DNA of 64,000 bases from Ancylobacter novellus (GTDB lineage Bacteria; Pseudomonadota; Alphaproteobacteria; Rhizobiales; Methylopilaceae). The translations under genes and the position numbers were made by a program. The stretch covers positions 310,001-374,000 of the forward strand of contig QFPN01000003.1 in the NCBI GenBank assembly GCA_003241695.1, in the 5' to 3' direction. Of the stretch, positions 40,815 through 49,847 are shown piece by piece. The notes beneath the pieces are model-generated. The model was not told where the DNA came from and searched no databases. It saw nothing but the letters and a program-made list of their open reading frames with translations. Position 1 is the first letter of the stretch. Every line of letters begins with the position of its first letter.

Positions 40815-42614
40815 GTGGGGGCGTGGCGTATCGTGACTGGATTGGAGAACGCTGTCGCGACGGGGGCGGCGCGGGTCCGCTTGCGGCGGCTCGCGGCCGC
40901 GTGCTGCGCGCTGGCCGCGGCGAGCCCGGCTTTCGCCGAGCCGGCCAAAGCCCAGTCCGCGGCGGCGAAACCCGCAGCCAACGCCCCGAAGCAGACGGGA
41001 AAGCCGGCTCCGAAACCCGACGCGCAGGCGAAGCCCGCGGAGCCGCAGCGCTTCGACATCGACGAGTTCGAGGTGCAGGGGGCCGACGCGCTGCCCCAGA
41101 TCGAGCTCGAAGAGGCGATCTACCCCTATCTCGGCCCCAACCGCGGCCCGGACGACGTCGAGAAGGCGCGCGCGGCGCTCGAAAAGGCCTATCAGGCCAA
41201 AGGACTCCAGACGGTCAGCGTCTCGGTCCCGCCGCAGAACGTCGAACGCCGCGTCGTCGTGCTGAAGGTCGCCGAGGTGAAAGTCGGCCGTCTGCGGGTC
41301 AAGGGCGCGAAATATTTCGACCAGGAAAAGATCAAGGACCGCGCGAAGTCGCTGAAGGAAGGCGACCTGCCGAATTTCGACGACGTCACCAAGGACGTGG
41401 TCGCGCTCAACCAGTGGCCGAACCGGCGCGTGACGCCAGCGCTCCGGGCGGGCGTGAAGCCGGGCACGGTCGACGTCGATCTCAACGTCGAGGACGAGCT
41501 GCCCTTCCACGGCTCGGTCGAGCTGAACAACCGCCGCACCGCCAACACCGAACCGCTGCGCCTCAACGCCACCGCGCGCTACGAAAACCTCTGGCAGCTC
41601 GGCCACTCGCTCACGCTGAACGCGAGCGTCGCGCCGCAGAAGCCGAAGGAGTCGTGGTCGGTCTCGGGATCCTACCTCTACCGCGTGCCCGACAACGAGA
41701 AGCTGAGCTTCCTGTTCTCGGCGGTGAAGTCGGAGGGCGAGACGATCTCCGGGGCGGCGATCGCCAACAGCCCGACAACGCAGCTCGGCGCCCGCGCCGT
41801 CTTCACGCTGCCCCAGTACGGGGAGCTGTTCCACACGATCAACGTCGGCGGGGACTACAAGCAGTCGCGCCAATCCGTGCTGGTCGAAGGCTTCAACATC
41901 GCGTCCCCGGCCGATTACGTCGTGGCGGCCGGCTCCTATAACGCGACGCTGCAGGGCGAAGGAGCGCTTACCCAGCTCAACGCCGATCTGACCCTCGGCG
42001 TTCGCGGGCTCGGCAGCGACGCGCTCGAATTCGACCGCAAGCGCTACAACGCCAAGCAGAGCTTCGTGTCGCTCAAGGGCGACCTGTCGCATACGCACGA
42101 GCTCCCGCAGGGCTTCCAGCTTTTCGGCCGCGGGCAAGGACAGATCGCCAATCAGCCGCTCGTCTCGAGCGAGCAGTTCGGCCTCGGCGGCCTCGATTCC
42201 GTGCGCGGCTATCTCGAATCCGAAAACGTCGGCGACAACGGGCTGGTCGGCACGTTCGAACTCCGCTCGCCGAACCTCGCGACGCTCTGGGCGCCGCCGC
42301 AGGACAAGGCGCCGACCGCGGCCGAGACCGATCCGAACTCGACCGCCAAGGAAGCGCCGGCGACGAGCGGCCTGCAGGAGCTCCGCCTGTTCGGCTTCGT
42401 CGACGGCGGCTTCGCGACCCTGAACCAGCCGCTGCCCGAAGAGCAGAGCCGCTTCTACGCCTGGAGCTTGGGCGCCGGCGTGAACGTCAAGGCCTTCGAC
42501 TATCTCAACGGCGCCGTCCTCGTCGCGCTGCCCATGACCACGACGGCGCGATCGGCCGACTACACGCATTCGCGCGATCCGCGCGTCCTCTTCCGTTTCT
42601 GGGGTGAATTCTGA
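40815..42614 (+). CDS. TpsB-type two-partner secretion transporter (FhaC/ShlB family)
   Basis: 599-residue outer-membrane Omp85 transporter that exports the giant TpsA protein of this operon. Start is a GTG (40815; another GTG at 40833 is possible). Signal peptide with cleavage near AFAEP, a Lys/Pro/Ala linker, two POTRA domains over residues about 76-232 (FDIDEFEVQGADALP; VAEVKVGRLRVKGAKYF), then a 16-strand barrel with the conserved VRGY motif (about residue 462) and a C-terminal Phe (FWGEF). The barrel has an inserted linker rich in Ala/Thr before LQELRLFGFVDGG. Its stop overlaps the next gene's ATG. Confidence 0.92.
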   Translation: MGAWRIVTGLENAVATGAARVRLRRLAAACCALAAASPAFAEPAKAQSAAAKPAANAPKQTGKPAPKPDAQAKPAEPQRFDIDEFEVQGADALPQIELEEAIYPYLGPNRGPDDVEKARAALEKAYQAKGLQTVSVSVPPQNVERRVVVLKVAEVKVGRLRVKGAKYFDQEKIKDRAKSLKEGDLPNFDDVTKDVVALNQWPNRRVTPALRAGVKPGTVDVDLNVEDELPFHGSVELNNRRTANTEPLRLNATARYENLWQLGHSLTLNASVAPQKPKESWSVSGSYLYRVPDNEKLSFLFSAVKSEGETISGAAIANSPTTQLGARAVFTLPQYGELFHTINVGGDYKQSRQSVLVEGFNIASPADYVVAAGSYNATLQGEGALTQLNADLTLGVRGLGSDALEFDRKRYNAKQSFVSLKGDLSHTHELPQGFQLFGRGQGQIANQPLVSSEQFGLGGLDSVRGYLESENVGDNGLVGTFELRSPNLATLWAPPQDKAPTAAETDPNSTAKEAPATSGLQELRLFGFVDGGFATLNQPLPEEQSRFYAWSLGAGVNVKAFDYLNGAVLVALPMTTTARSADYTHSRDPRVLFRFWGEF

Positions 42615-44536
42615 TGGCGACGCCCGTCTCGACGCGCCATGCGCTGCGCCGCGCGGTTCTTTCCGGCCTCGCCGGCCTCGCGCTCGCCTTCGCCGCGGTC
42701 GCGCCGGCGGCGGCCTGGTGGAACGACAACTGGAGCCTGCGCAAGAAGATCACGATCGACGCCAGCCAGACCGGCGCCGCGATCAACGATCCGATCGGCG
42801 GCATGGCGGTGCTGGTGCGCCTCCACGCCGGCAACTTCCGCTTCGCCGACGCCAAGGAGGACGGCTCCGACCTCGTCTTTGTCTCGGGCGACGACAAGAC
42901 CCCGCTGAAGCATCACATCGAGAAATACGACTCGCTGCTGAACGAGGCGCTGGTCTGGGTGCGCGCGCCGGAGGTCAAGCCGGGCGAAAAGGCCGATCTC
43001 TGGCTCTACTACAAGAACGAGAAGGCCCAGTCCTCGGCCGACCCGAAGGGCACCTACGACCCCAACACGCTGCTGGTCTATCATTTCGCCGAGCACGGCT
43101 CGCCGCCGCAGGATTCCTCCTCCTGGGCCAACCACGCCTCGACCTCCGGCCAGCCCTCCGACGGCGCCTTGATCGGCACGGGCCTGCGGCTCGGCGGCGC
43201 GCCGATCGTGCTGCCGGCCTCGCCCGCGCTCGCGATCCAACCGGCCGGCGACATGACGTGGTCGGCCTGGATCAACCCCGACGCCCTGCAGCGCGACGCC
43301 GTGATCTACAGCCGGCGCGACGGCCGGAACGGCTTCGTGGTCGGGATCGACGACGGCGCGCCGTTCTTCGAGATCGTCGCCGACGGCCAGGTCCAGCGGA
43401 GCGCCGCCGGCGCGCCGATCGCGCCCGGCGGCTGGCACCACGTCGCCGTCGCGGCCGGCCCCGGCCTCGCGACGCTCTATCTCGACGGCCAGGCCTACGC
43501 CTCGCTCAACGCCTCGCTTCCGGCGCTTACAGGCTCCTCCATGCTCGGCGGCGACGCCGCGCCCGCGCAGCCCGCCCCGGCCGCCGCGCCCGCTCCTGCG
43601 GCCGAAGGCGCCCCGGCCCCGGAGGCCACCCCCGCCCCGACGGTCTCGGCCATGACGCCCTTCGCCGGCGTCATCGACGAACTTACCGTCGCGAAGGTCG
43701 CCCGCTCGGCCGGCTACGTGCGTGCGCAGGCGGTCGGTCAGGGTCCGGAACACGAAAAGCTCGTGCAGTTCGGCCCCGACGAGGAGACCGCGAGCTGGAT
43801 CAGCGGCCACTTCGCCATCATCATCCATTCGGTCACGATCGACGGCTGGGTGGTGATCGCGCTGCTCGGCGTGATGCTGGTGCTGAGCTGGCTCGTGATC
43901 GTGCAAAAAGCCGCCTACACCGGCGCCCAGCGCAAGGCGAACGAGCGCTTCGCCGCCTATCTCGACGCCCGCGAGAGGACCGGCGAGGCCGACCCCGCCG
44001 ATCCGGCCGAGCTTCCCAAGGGCAAGACCGCGTCCGCGATCCGGAAGAACTCCGCGCTCTACCGCCTGCATGCGATCGGAGCCGAGCAGGTGCGCCGCCG
44101 CGCCGAGGCCGCCGGCGGCCGGCTGGTCTCGCTGACCCCGCAGTCGATCGCGGCCATCCGCGCGGCGATCGACACGCAGGCCCTGAAGGAGACGCAGAAG
44201 CTCAACAGCGGCATGTCGATGCTGACGATCTCGATCGCCGGCGGCCCCTATCTCGGGCTGCTGGGCACGGTGGTCGGCGTCATGATCACCTTCGCGGCGA
44301 TCGCCGAGAGCGGCGACGTGAACATCAACGCGATCGCGCCGGGCGTCGCGGCCGCGCTGGTCGCGACCGTGGCGGGCCTCGCGGTCGCTATCCCGGCGCT
44401 GTTCGCCTACAACTTCCTCAGCCTCCGGATCAAAGACCTCTCCACCGACATGCACGTCTTCACCGACGCGTTCACGACGCGCCTCGGCGAAGCCTATGCG
44501 GGCGCGCCGCGGCCGCGTTCGATCGCGGCGGAGTAG
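42614..44536 (+). CDS. DUF2341-LamG-ExbB fusion proton channel
   Basis: 640-residue inner-membrane protein. Signal peptide (cleavage after AAAAW region), DUF2341 domain at residues about 34-155 (WWNDNWSLRKKITID), a LamG/concanavalin-like domain at about 160-315 (WSAWINPD; GGWHHVAVA; LYLDGQ), an Ala/Pro linker, then a MotA/TolQ/ExbB channel: helices at about 405-435, 540-565 and 575-605 (GLLGTVVGVMITFA; VAAALVATVAGLAVAIPALF). Large periplasmic sensor-like domains on an ExbB are unusual and suggest it grips envelope glycans or the exported protein. With ExbD and TonB downstream it forms a proton-driven energy complex. Confidence 0.9.
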   Translation: MATPVSTRHALRRAVLSGLAGLALAFAAVAPAAAWWNDNWSLRKKITIDASQTGAAINDPIGGMAVLVRLHAGNFRFADAKEDGSDLVFVSGDDKTPLKHHIEKYDSLLNEALVWVRAPEVKPGEKADLWLYYKNEKAQSSADPKGTYDPNTLLVYHFAEHGSPPQDSSSWANHASTSGQPSDGALIGTGLRLGGAPIVLPASPALAIQPAGDMTWSAWINPDALQRDAVIYSRRDGRNGFVVGIDDGAPFFEIVADGQVQRSAAGAPIAPGGWHHVAVAAGPGLATLYLDGQAYASLNASLPALTGSSMLGGDAAPAQPAPAAAPAPAAEGAPAPEATPAPTVSAMTPFAGVIDELTVAKVARSAGYVRAQAVGQGPEHEKLVQFGPDEETASWISGHFAIIIHSVTIDGWVVIALLGVMLVLSWLVIVQKAAYTGAQRKANERFAAYLDARERTGEADPADPAELPKGKTASAIRKNSALYRLHAIGAEQVRRRAEAAGGRLVSLTPQSIAAIRAAIDTQALKETQKLNSGMSMLTISIAGGPYLGLLGTVVGVMITFAAIAESGDVNINAIAPGVAAALVATVAGLAVAIPALFAYNFLSLRIKDLSTDMHVFTDAFTTRLGEAYAGAPRPRSIAAE

Positions 44537-44542
44537 CGCGCG

Positions 44543-44944
44543 ATGCAGGTTCAGGAAGGCAAGCAGTACGACGACATCAACGTCACGCCGATGCTCGATC
44601 TGGCGTATGTGCTGCTCGTCATCTTCATCATCATGACCACGGCCACCGTGCAGGGCATGAAGGTGAACCTGCCGAAGGCCTCCGCCGCCCCGAGCCTCGC
44701 GGAGAACAAGACCAAGGCGATCACGGTCACGAACGAGGGCCGGATCTTCCTCGACACGGTGCCGGTCACGCTGCCCGAACTCGAGCAGCGGCTCGTGCAG
44801 CAGAAGGCCCTGACGCCCGACTTCCCCGTCGTCCTGCGCGGCGACGGGCAGACCGACTACCAGAACGTCATGGACGTGCTGGACCTGCTCGGACGCCTGT
44901 CGATCACGCAGGTCGGCCTCGCGACGACGCCGCTCGTCAAATGA
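44543..44944 (+). CDS. ExbD/TolR family biopolymer transport protein
   Basis: 133-residue partner of the ExbB channel. Cytoplasmic N-terminus YDDINVTPMLDLAYVLLVIFIIM with the protonatable Asp at the start of the single membrane helix (quoted in part), followed by a periplasmic domain (VTVTNEGR region; LRGDGQTDYQNVMDVLDL). Its stop overlaps the TonB gene start (ATGA). Confidence 0.93.
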   Translation: MQVQEGKQYDDINVTPMLDLAYVLLVIFIIMTTATVQGMKVNLPKASAAPSLAENKTKAITVTNEGRIFLDTVPVTLPELEQRLVQQKALTPDFPVVLRGDGQTDYQNVMDVLDLLGRLSITQVGLATTPLVK

Positions 44945-45831
44945 GCGCGCAGAGGCCGGAAGGCGACCTCCTCGAAGCCGAACGCCCGGCGCCGTCCGCG
45001 CCGCCGGCGGAGCGCGAGCTCGATTCCGCGGCCTCTCCGTCTCCCGCGACGGCGCCGGAGGCCTCGGCGGCGCAGGCCCCGAAGCCCGTCCGCAGCGCCG
45101 CGGCGGCGTTCGAGGACGAGGAGGAGGAAGGCTTCCTGCGCCGGCGCGGCGGCATGATCGCCGGCGTCGCCGCGACGCTCGCCGCGCTCGGCGGCCTCTC
45201 CTACGTCGTCGCGACCTGGGACGGGTCGCCGCCGCCGAAACGGATCGCGGAGCCGATCGTCGTCACCATCGCGCCGCCCCCTCCCCCTCCTCCGCCGCCG
45301 CCCCCTCCGCCGGAACAGGCCCAGCCTGAGCCGCAGATGGAGGAGCAGCCCAAGATGGCGGAGCCCGAGATCAAGCAGGAGGCGCCGGTCGAGGAGCCCA
45401 AGGAGGCCCCGCCGGACCAGCCGGCCGACGAGCCGCCGCCCGGCCCCCTCGGCCTCGACGCCGCAGGCGAGGGGCCGGGCGACGCCTTCGGCCTCGCGGG
45501 CAAGCCCGGAGGCCGCGGGCTCGGCCTCGGAGGCGGCGGAGGCGGCGGCGGGAGCAAATGGGGCTGGTACGCCTCGATCGTGCAGCAGCAGATCGAGGCC
45601 GCGCTTCGCAAGAACCCGCGCACCCGCTCGGCCGTGGCGCAGCTCCAGATCCGCGTCTGGTGCGACAAGAGCGGACGCGTGACGCGCGTGCAGCCGACCT
45701 CGACGGGCGACGCCGAGCTCGACGCCGCCATCCGCAACGAGGCGCTCGCGGGGCTCACGCTCCGCCAGCCGCCGCCGGACGACATGCCGATGCCGATCGT
45801 GATGCGCGTCACCGCAAGGCGGCCGACGTGA
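44941..45831 (+). CDS. TonB-like energy transducer
   Basis: 296-residue protein. About 65 acidic/Pro-rich cytoplasmic residues precede one membrane helix (GMIAGVAATLAALGGLSYVV). A periplasmic run of 13 prolines at about 108-120, a Pro/Glu-rich spacer and a Gly-rich hinge (GLGGGGGGGGSKWGW) lead to a TonB C-terminal domain (LQIRVWCDKSGRVTRVQ; TGDAELDAAIRNEAL). It would carry energy from ExbB/ExbD to an outer-membrane partner, plausibly the operon's barrels. No TonB-dependent receptor is present in the window. Confidence 0.88.
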   Translation: MSAQRPEGDLLEAERPAPSAPPAERELDSAASPSPATAPEASAAQAPKPVRSAAAAFEDEEEEGFLRRRGGMIAGVAATLAALGGLSYVVATWDGSPPPKRIAEPIVVTIAPPPPPPPPPPPPPEQAQPEPQMEEQPKMAEPEIKQEAPVEEPKEAPPDQPADEPPPGPLGLDAAGEGPGDAFGLAGKPGGRGLGLGGGGGGGGSKWGWYASIVQQQIEAALRKNPRTRSAVAQLQIRVWCDKSGRVTRVQPTSTGDAELDAAIRNEALAGLTLRQPPPDDMPMPIVMRVTARRPT

Positions 45832-45867
45832 CGCCCCTCGCGAGGGGGACGGGGAACTTCAACGGGG

Positions 45868-47748
45868 ATGTGTGAGTCGATGTCGATCCATCTGGCGCGT
45901 GGCCGCCTCAGGCCGCTTCTCCTGTCCGCAGGCGCTCTCGCGCTCGCGGCGCCGGCGATGGCCGAGACGCCCGCCGAGCCGCGGCCGAGCGTCTCGAGGA
46001 AGGCGGCCGTGTCCTCGAACTCGACCATCAACCTCGTGAACCTGCTGGTGAAGCAGGGCGTGCTCACGCAGGAGCAGGCCGACGGGCTGATCAAGCAGGC
46101 CGAGGACGAGGCCTATGTGGCCCGGCAGGCCGCGCGCGACGCCAACGCCAAGGCCGAGGAAGCCGCCCGCCAAGCCGGCGCGGCGCAGGCCGCGGCCTCC
46201 CCGCCCGGCACGAAGCGCGTCACCTACGTGCCGGACTACGTCAAGAAGCAGATCCGCGACGAGATCCGCGAAGAGGTGATGTCCAAGGCCGAGAAGGAAG
46301 GCTGGGCGTCGCCGGGCAAGTATCCGGAATGGGCCGAGCGCATCCGCTTCTTCGGCGACATGCGCGCCCGCTACGAGATGGTGAGCTACCCGAAGGGCAA
46401 CGCGCCGGACTTCGTCAATTTCGGCGCGATCAACGGCGGCGCGCCCTACGACGTCTCGCCCGCGAACACGGCCTTCCCGCCCTATTTCAACACCGCCGAG
46501 GACCGCAACCGGTTCCGCCTGCGCGCGCGGGTGGGGCTCGAGGCGGACGTGACGGAGAATTTCACCGCGGGCTTCCGCATCGCGACCGGCGAGAACAATT
46601 CGCCGGTCTCCACCAACCAGAGCTTCGGGGCGAACGGCGGCGACTTCTCGAAATACGCGCTGTGGCTGGATCGCGCCTATGTGGCGTGGCGGCCGTTCGA
46701 CAGCGCCCCGGTCGTCGTCGACGACGGCCTCGTCAGCAAGCTCGCGGCGCCGCGCGAGAACACGCGCGAACTGACGATCTATTTCGGCCGCTTCGACAAT
46801 CCGTTCTTCACGAACACTGAACTCGTCTGGGACAGCGACCTCGGTTTCGACGGCGTCGCGGCCAAGGCGAGCTACGAGCTTTCGAACGGCCTCCGGCCCT
46901 TCGTCGCCGCCGGCGCTTTCCCGATCTACAACACCGACCTCAACGCCGGCTTCAACCTCGACCAGGACAACAACTTCCCGTCGAAGTCGAAAAGCCACGA
47001 CAAGTATCTGTTCGGCGGCCAGCTCGGCCTCGGCGGCCAGGTCGCGGAAGACTATTCGTTCAAGGTCGCGGCGAGCTTCTTCGACTTCTCGAACGTCAAG
47101 GGCAAGCTGTCGTCGCCCTGCTTCGTGTCGAGCGCCTCGACGGTCTGCGACACCGACATCACGCGGCCGAGCTTCGCGCAGAAGGGCAACACCTACCGGC
47201 CGCTGCGCAACATCGTGCCCTATGAGGGCAACGACTTCGGCCAGAGCAACCAGTACCAGTATTACGGCCTCGCCTCCGACTTCCGCACGCTGGTGCTCGC
47301 AGGCCAGATCGACCTCGCGCGCTTCGACCCGATCCACGTGACGCTGGACGGCGAGTTCGTGAAGAACCTCGCCTTCAACAAGTCGCAGGTCAGCAAGGTC
47401 GCGGTGAACAATCTCGGCCCGGTCGACGCGAACGGCGACTCCCATTTCGTCGGCGGCGACACCGGCTGGGCCGCGATGCTGACCGTCGGGCACAAGGAGA
47501 TCAAGAAGCTCTGGGACTGGAAGGTCCATGTCGGCTACCGCCGGCTCGAGTCCGACGCCACCGTGGACGCCTTCACCGACAGCGACTTCGGCCTCGGCGG
47601 CACCAACCTGAAGGGCTACACGATCGGCGGCAGCCTCGGCCTCGCGGACAATGTCTGGGCGAGCGCGAAATGGATGAGCGCCGACAGTGTCGCAGGGGCG
47701 CCGTACAGCGTCGATATCCTGCAGCTCGACCTCAACGCCAAGTTCTGA
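45868..47748 (+). CDS. Putative porin
   Basis: 626-residue outer-membrane protein. Signal peptide ending APAMA-ETP, a coiled-coil stem at about 50-115 (NLLVKQGVLTQEQADGLIKQ; rich in Ala/Glu/Lys), then IRFFGDMRARYEM and a long beta-barrel ending in Phe (LQLDLNAKF). Repeated aromatic strands and a Cys pair in a loop (PCFVSSASTVC). It resembles the putative porin family with an N-terminal periplasmic coiled coil. Its place between the TonB gene and the secretion helper genes suggests a role in the same complex. An in-frame ATG at 45880 is an alternative start. Confidence 0.85.
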   Translation: MCESMSIHLARGRLRPLLLSAGALALAAPAMAETPAEPRPSVSRKAAVSSNSTINLVNLLVKQGVLTQEQADGLIKQAEDEAYVARQAARDANAKAEEAARQAGAAQAAASPPGTKRVTYVPDYVKKQIRDEIREEVMSKAEKEGWASPGKYPEWAERIRFFGDMRARYEMVSYPKGNAPDFVNFGAINGGAPYDVSPANTAFPPYFNTAEDRNRFRLRARVGLEADVTENFTAGFRIATGENNSPVSTNQSFGANGGDFSKYALWLDRAYVAWRPFDSAPVVVDDGLVSKLAAPRENTRELTIYFGRFDNPFFTNTELVWDSDLGFDGVAAKASYELSNGLRPFVAAGAFPIYNTDLNAGFNLDQDNNFPSKSKSHDKYLFGGQLGLGGQVAEDYSFKVAASFFDFSNVKGKLSSPCFVSSASTVCDTDITRPSFAQKGNTYRPLRNIVPYEGNDFGQSNQYQYYGLASDFRTLVLAGQIDLARFDPIHVTLDGEFVKNLAFNKSQVSKVAVNNLGPVDANGDSHFVGGDTGWAAMLTVGHKEIKKLWDWKVHVGYRRLESDATVDAFTDSDFGLGGTNLKGYTIGGSLGLADNVWASAKWMSADSVAGAPYSVDILQLDLNAKF

Positions 47749-47751
47749 CGC

Positions 47752-48351
47752 ATGCGGGCATTTTCCCTCATCGCTCAGGGGCTTGCGGCGACGCTCGCGG
47801 CATCCTCCGCCTGCGCCCAGCAGCCCTCCGAGACCGACCGCCTGCGCGACGCGCTGCGCAGCGCGATCGCGCAGACGCGCTCGCTCGAGGATCAGCGCAA
47901 CGCGCTGACCGCCCGCGTGACCGAGGCCGAGCGCAAGGTCCAGACGCTTCAGACCGACCTCGACGCCGCCAAGGCCGAGGCGAAGAAGGCCGACCAGGAC
48001 CAGCGCCAGGCCGTGACCGACTTCAACGCGCGGCTGGAGGAGCGCAACGCCGCGCTCGAGAAGTGGAAGGACGCCTATGGCCAGGCGGCGACCGTCGCCC
48101 GCGCCAAGGACGCCGAACGCGCGAAGTTCGAGGCGGAGTCCAAGGACTTCCAGGCTCGCAACCAGAACTGCACGGAACGCAACCAGCGGCTCGCGAAGGT
48201 CGGGCGCGAACTGCTCGACCGTTACCGCAACGTCCATTTCTCAGACCGGCTGCTCGCCCGCGAGCCCGCGACCGGGATCAAGCGCGTCGACGTCCAGAAC
48301 GTCCTTCAGGACTACGGCGACCGGATCCTCGACGAGGAACTGTCCAAGTGA
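47752..48351 (+). CDS. Periplasmic coiled-coil protein
   Basis: 199-residue exported protein: signal peptide (cleavage SACA-QQP), then about 110 residues of coiled coil with heptads (TDRLRDALRSAIAQTRSLED; LEERNAALEKWKDAYGQA), a single Cys (NQNCTERN) and a helical end. No enzyme motif. Probably a structural or chaperone-like partner of the secretion machine. Its stop overlaps the isomerase GTG (GTGA). Confidence 0.8.
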   Translation: MRAFSLIAQGLAATLAASSACAQQPSETDRLRDALRSAIAQTRSLEDQRNALTARVTEAERKVQTLQTDLDAAKAEAKKADQDQRQAVTDFNARLEERNAALEKWKDAYGQAATVARAKDAERAKFEAESKDFQARNQNCTERNQRLAKVGRELLDRYRNVHFSDRLLAREPATGIKRVDVQNVLQDYGDRILDEELSK

Positions 48352-49364
48352 ACGCCCCGCAAGTGAATGCTCCGCAAGTGAACGCTCCGCGAACGACCAT
48401 GCCTCTCCGCGCCGCCGCCGCGCTCGCCTGCCTCGCGCTGGCAGGCGCCGCGCAGGCGCAGACGCCGCCGAAGCAGCCCGCGCAGAAGACCGCCGCCGCG
48501 CAGCCCGTCGCCCAGGCCGCTCCCGCCGCCGGCGACGGCGACGTGGTGGCGCGCGTCGGAACGCGCGACGTGACGGTCGGCGAGGTCCGCGGCTTCGTCG
48601 CGCAGCTTCCCTCCCGCGACCGCGCCGCGGTGGGGGCGGACCCCGCCGCCCTCGCCCAGCTCGTGCGCGCCTATCTGGTCAACGAGGTGGTTCTGAACGA
48701 GGCGCTGTCGAAGAAGTGGGAGCAGCGGCCCGACGTCGCCGCGAAGCTCGAGCGCCTCCGCCGCGAGGCCATCATCGACAGCTACCTCGAAGACGCCTCG
48801 CAGCCCCCGGCCTCGTATCCCTCCGACGCCGAGGCGCAGGCGCTCTACGACGCCAACAAGACCGCGTTCCTGACGCCCCGCCAGTTCGAGATCGCGCAGA
48901 TCTTCGTGGCCGTCGCGCCGGGCGGCGAGGACAAGGCCAAGGCGCGGCTCGACGCGATCATGGCGCGCGTCGGAAAGCCCGGCGCGGACTTCGTCTCCGC
49001 CGCCCGTATCGAGGCGGAAGGCCGGGAGGCGGGCGACCGCGCCGACGCGATCGGCTGGGTCGCCGAAACCCAGCTCAAGCCCGACATCCGCGACGCGGTT
49101 CTGGGCCTCGACAAGGGAGCGGTCTCGACGCCGCTCAAGCTCGACGACGGCTGGCACGTGCTGAAGCTCGTCGACACGAAGCCCGCGGGCGTCCGCCCCG
49201 TCTCGGAGGTGCGCGACCAGCTCGCCGCGCGGCTCAGGCAGGATCGCGCCGCGCGGCTCCGCCGCGTCGTGGTGCAGGACCTCGTGCGCAAGAACCCAGC
49301 CGCGATCAACGAACTCGCCCTCAACCGGATGGCGCCGCAACAAGGCGAAGGAGCCGCGCGATGA
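48348..49364 (+). CDS. Parvulin-type peptidyl-prolyl isomerase (SurA/PpiC-like)
   Basis: 338-residue periplasmic folding helper. A GTG at 48348 with a GAGGAA ribosome site is chosen; an ATG at 48399 would start right at the signal peptide (PLRAAAALACLALAGAAQA). Between them the first 15 codons are a triple 15-bp repeat encoding VNAPQ. N-terminal chaperone helices (VARVGTRDVTVGEVRGFVAQ) precede a PpiC domain at about 175-290 (QFEIAQIFVAVAPGG; GDRADAIGWVAETQLKPDI; GWHVLKLVD). It would keep the giant TpsA or the barrels unfolded/foldable in the periplasm. Confidence 0.88.
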   Translation: MNAPQVNAPQVNAPRTTMPLRAAAALACLALAGAAQAQTPPKQPAQKTAAAQPVAQAAPAAGDGDVVARVGTRDVTVGEVRGFVAQLPSRDRAAVGADPAALAQLVRAYLVNEVVLNEALSKKWEQRPDVAAKLERLRREAIIDSYLEDASQPPASYPSDAEAQALYDANKTAFLTPRQFEIAQIFVAVAPGGEDKAKARLDAIMARVGKPGADFVSAARIEAEGREAGDRADAIGWVAETQLKPDIRDAVLGLDKGAVSTPLKLDDGWHVLKLVDTKPAGVRPVSEVRDQLAARLRQDRAARLRRVVVQDLVRKNPAAINELALNRMAPQQGEGAAR

Positions 49365-49816
49365 CCGACCTCATTCATGCGGCGACGCTCGACTCGCTGC
49401 GCGACATGGCCCAGGCGCTGGGCTTCCGCGCCGCGATCGCGACCGACGGCGACGGCGTGCGCCGGCTGCAGTCGGCGACCAACGGGCTCGGCTTCGAGAT
49501 CCGCCTCGGCAATCCCGCGCCGGACGGCGAGGACGGCGCGGCCGACTTCCGCTTCGTGACCGCGATCCGGGTCGAGGGCGAGATCGACCTCGCGCTCCTC
49601 AACGACTTCAACAACAGCCGCCGTTTCGGCCGGCTCCGGCTGGAAGGCGCGGCGCTGATCCTCGACTTCGACGCCTCGCTCTCGGGCGGCGTCGCGCCCG
49701 CCCATCTCGCCGCGCAGTTCGAGATCTGGAACCGCCTCGTCGAGGCGCTGACGGAGTTCCTGCGCGCCGGCGGAAAGCCGGCCGACGCGCAGCGGCCCGG
49801 CGCCGCCGCGGCCTGA
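49361..49816 (+). CDS. YbjN-domain protein
   Basis: 151-residue protein with a YbjN (type III secretion chaperone-like) fold: LIHAATLDSLRDMAQALGF, FRFVTAIRVEGEIDLALLNDFNNSRRFGRL (in part). No signal peptide, so cytoplasmic. The fold and the position directly ahead of tpsA suggest it may bind nascent TpsA before export; this is inference. Overlaps the isomerase gene by four bases. Confidence 0.82.
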   Translation: MTDLIHAATLDSLRDMAQALGFRAAIATDGDGVRRLQSATNGLGFEIRLGNPAPDGEDGAADFRFVTAIRVEGEIDLALLNDFNNSRRFGRLRLEGAALILDFDASLSGGVAPAHLAAQFEIWNRLVEALTEFLRAGGKPADAQRPGAAAA

Positions 49817-49847
49817 CGACGAAACGCCTCCAGGGGGAGACGGGGAC

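Noticed and set aside
45859..48237. Minus-strand ORF of about 790 codons opposite the porin and coiled-coil genes
   Set aside because: Low-complexity Val/Arg/Glu sequence antisense to well-supported exported proteins.
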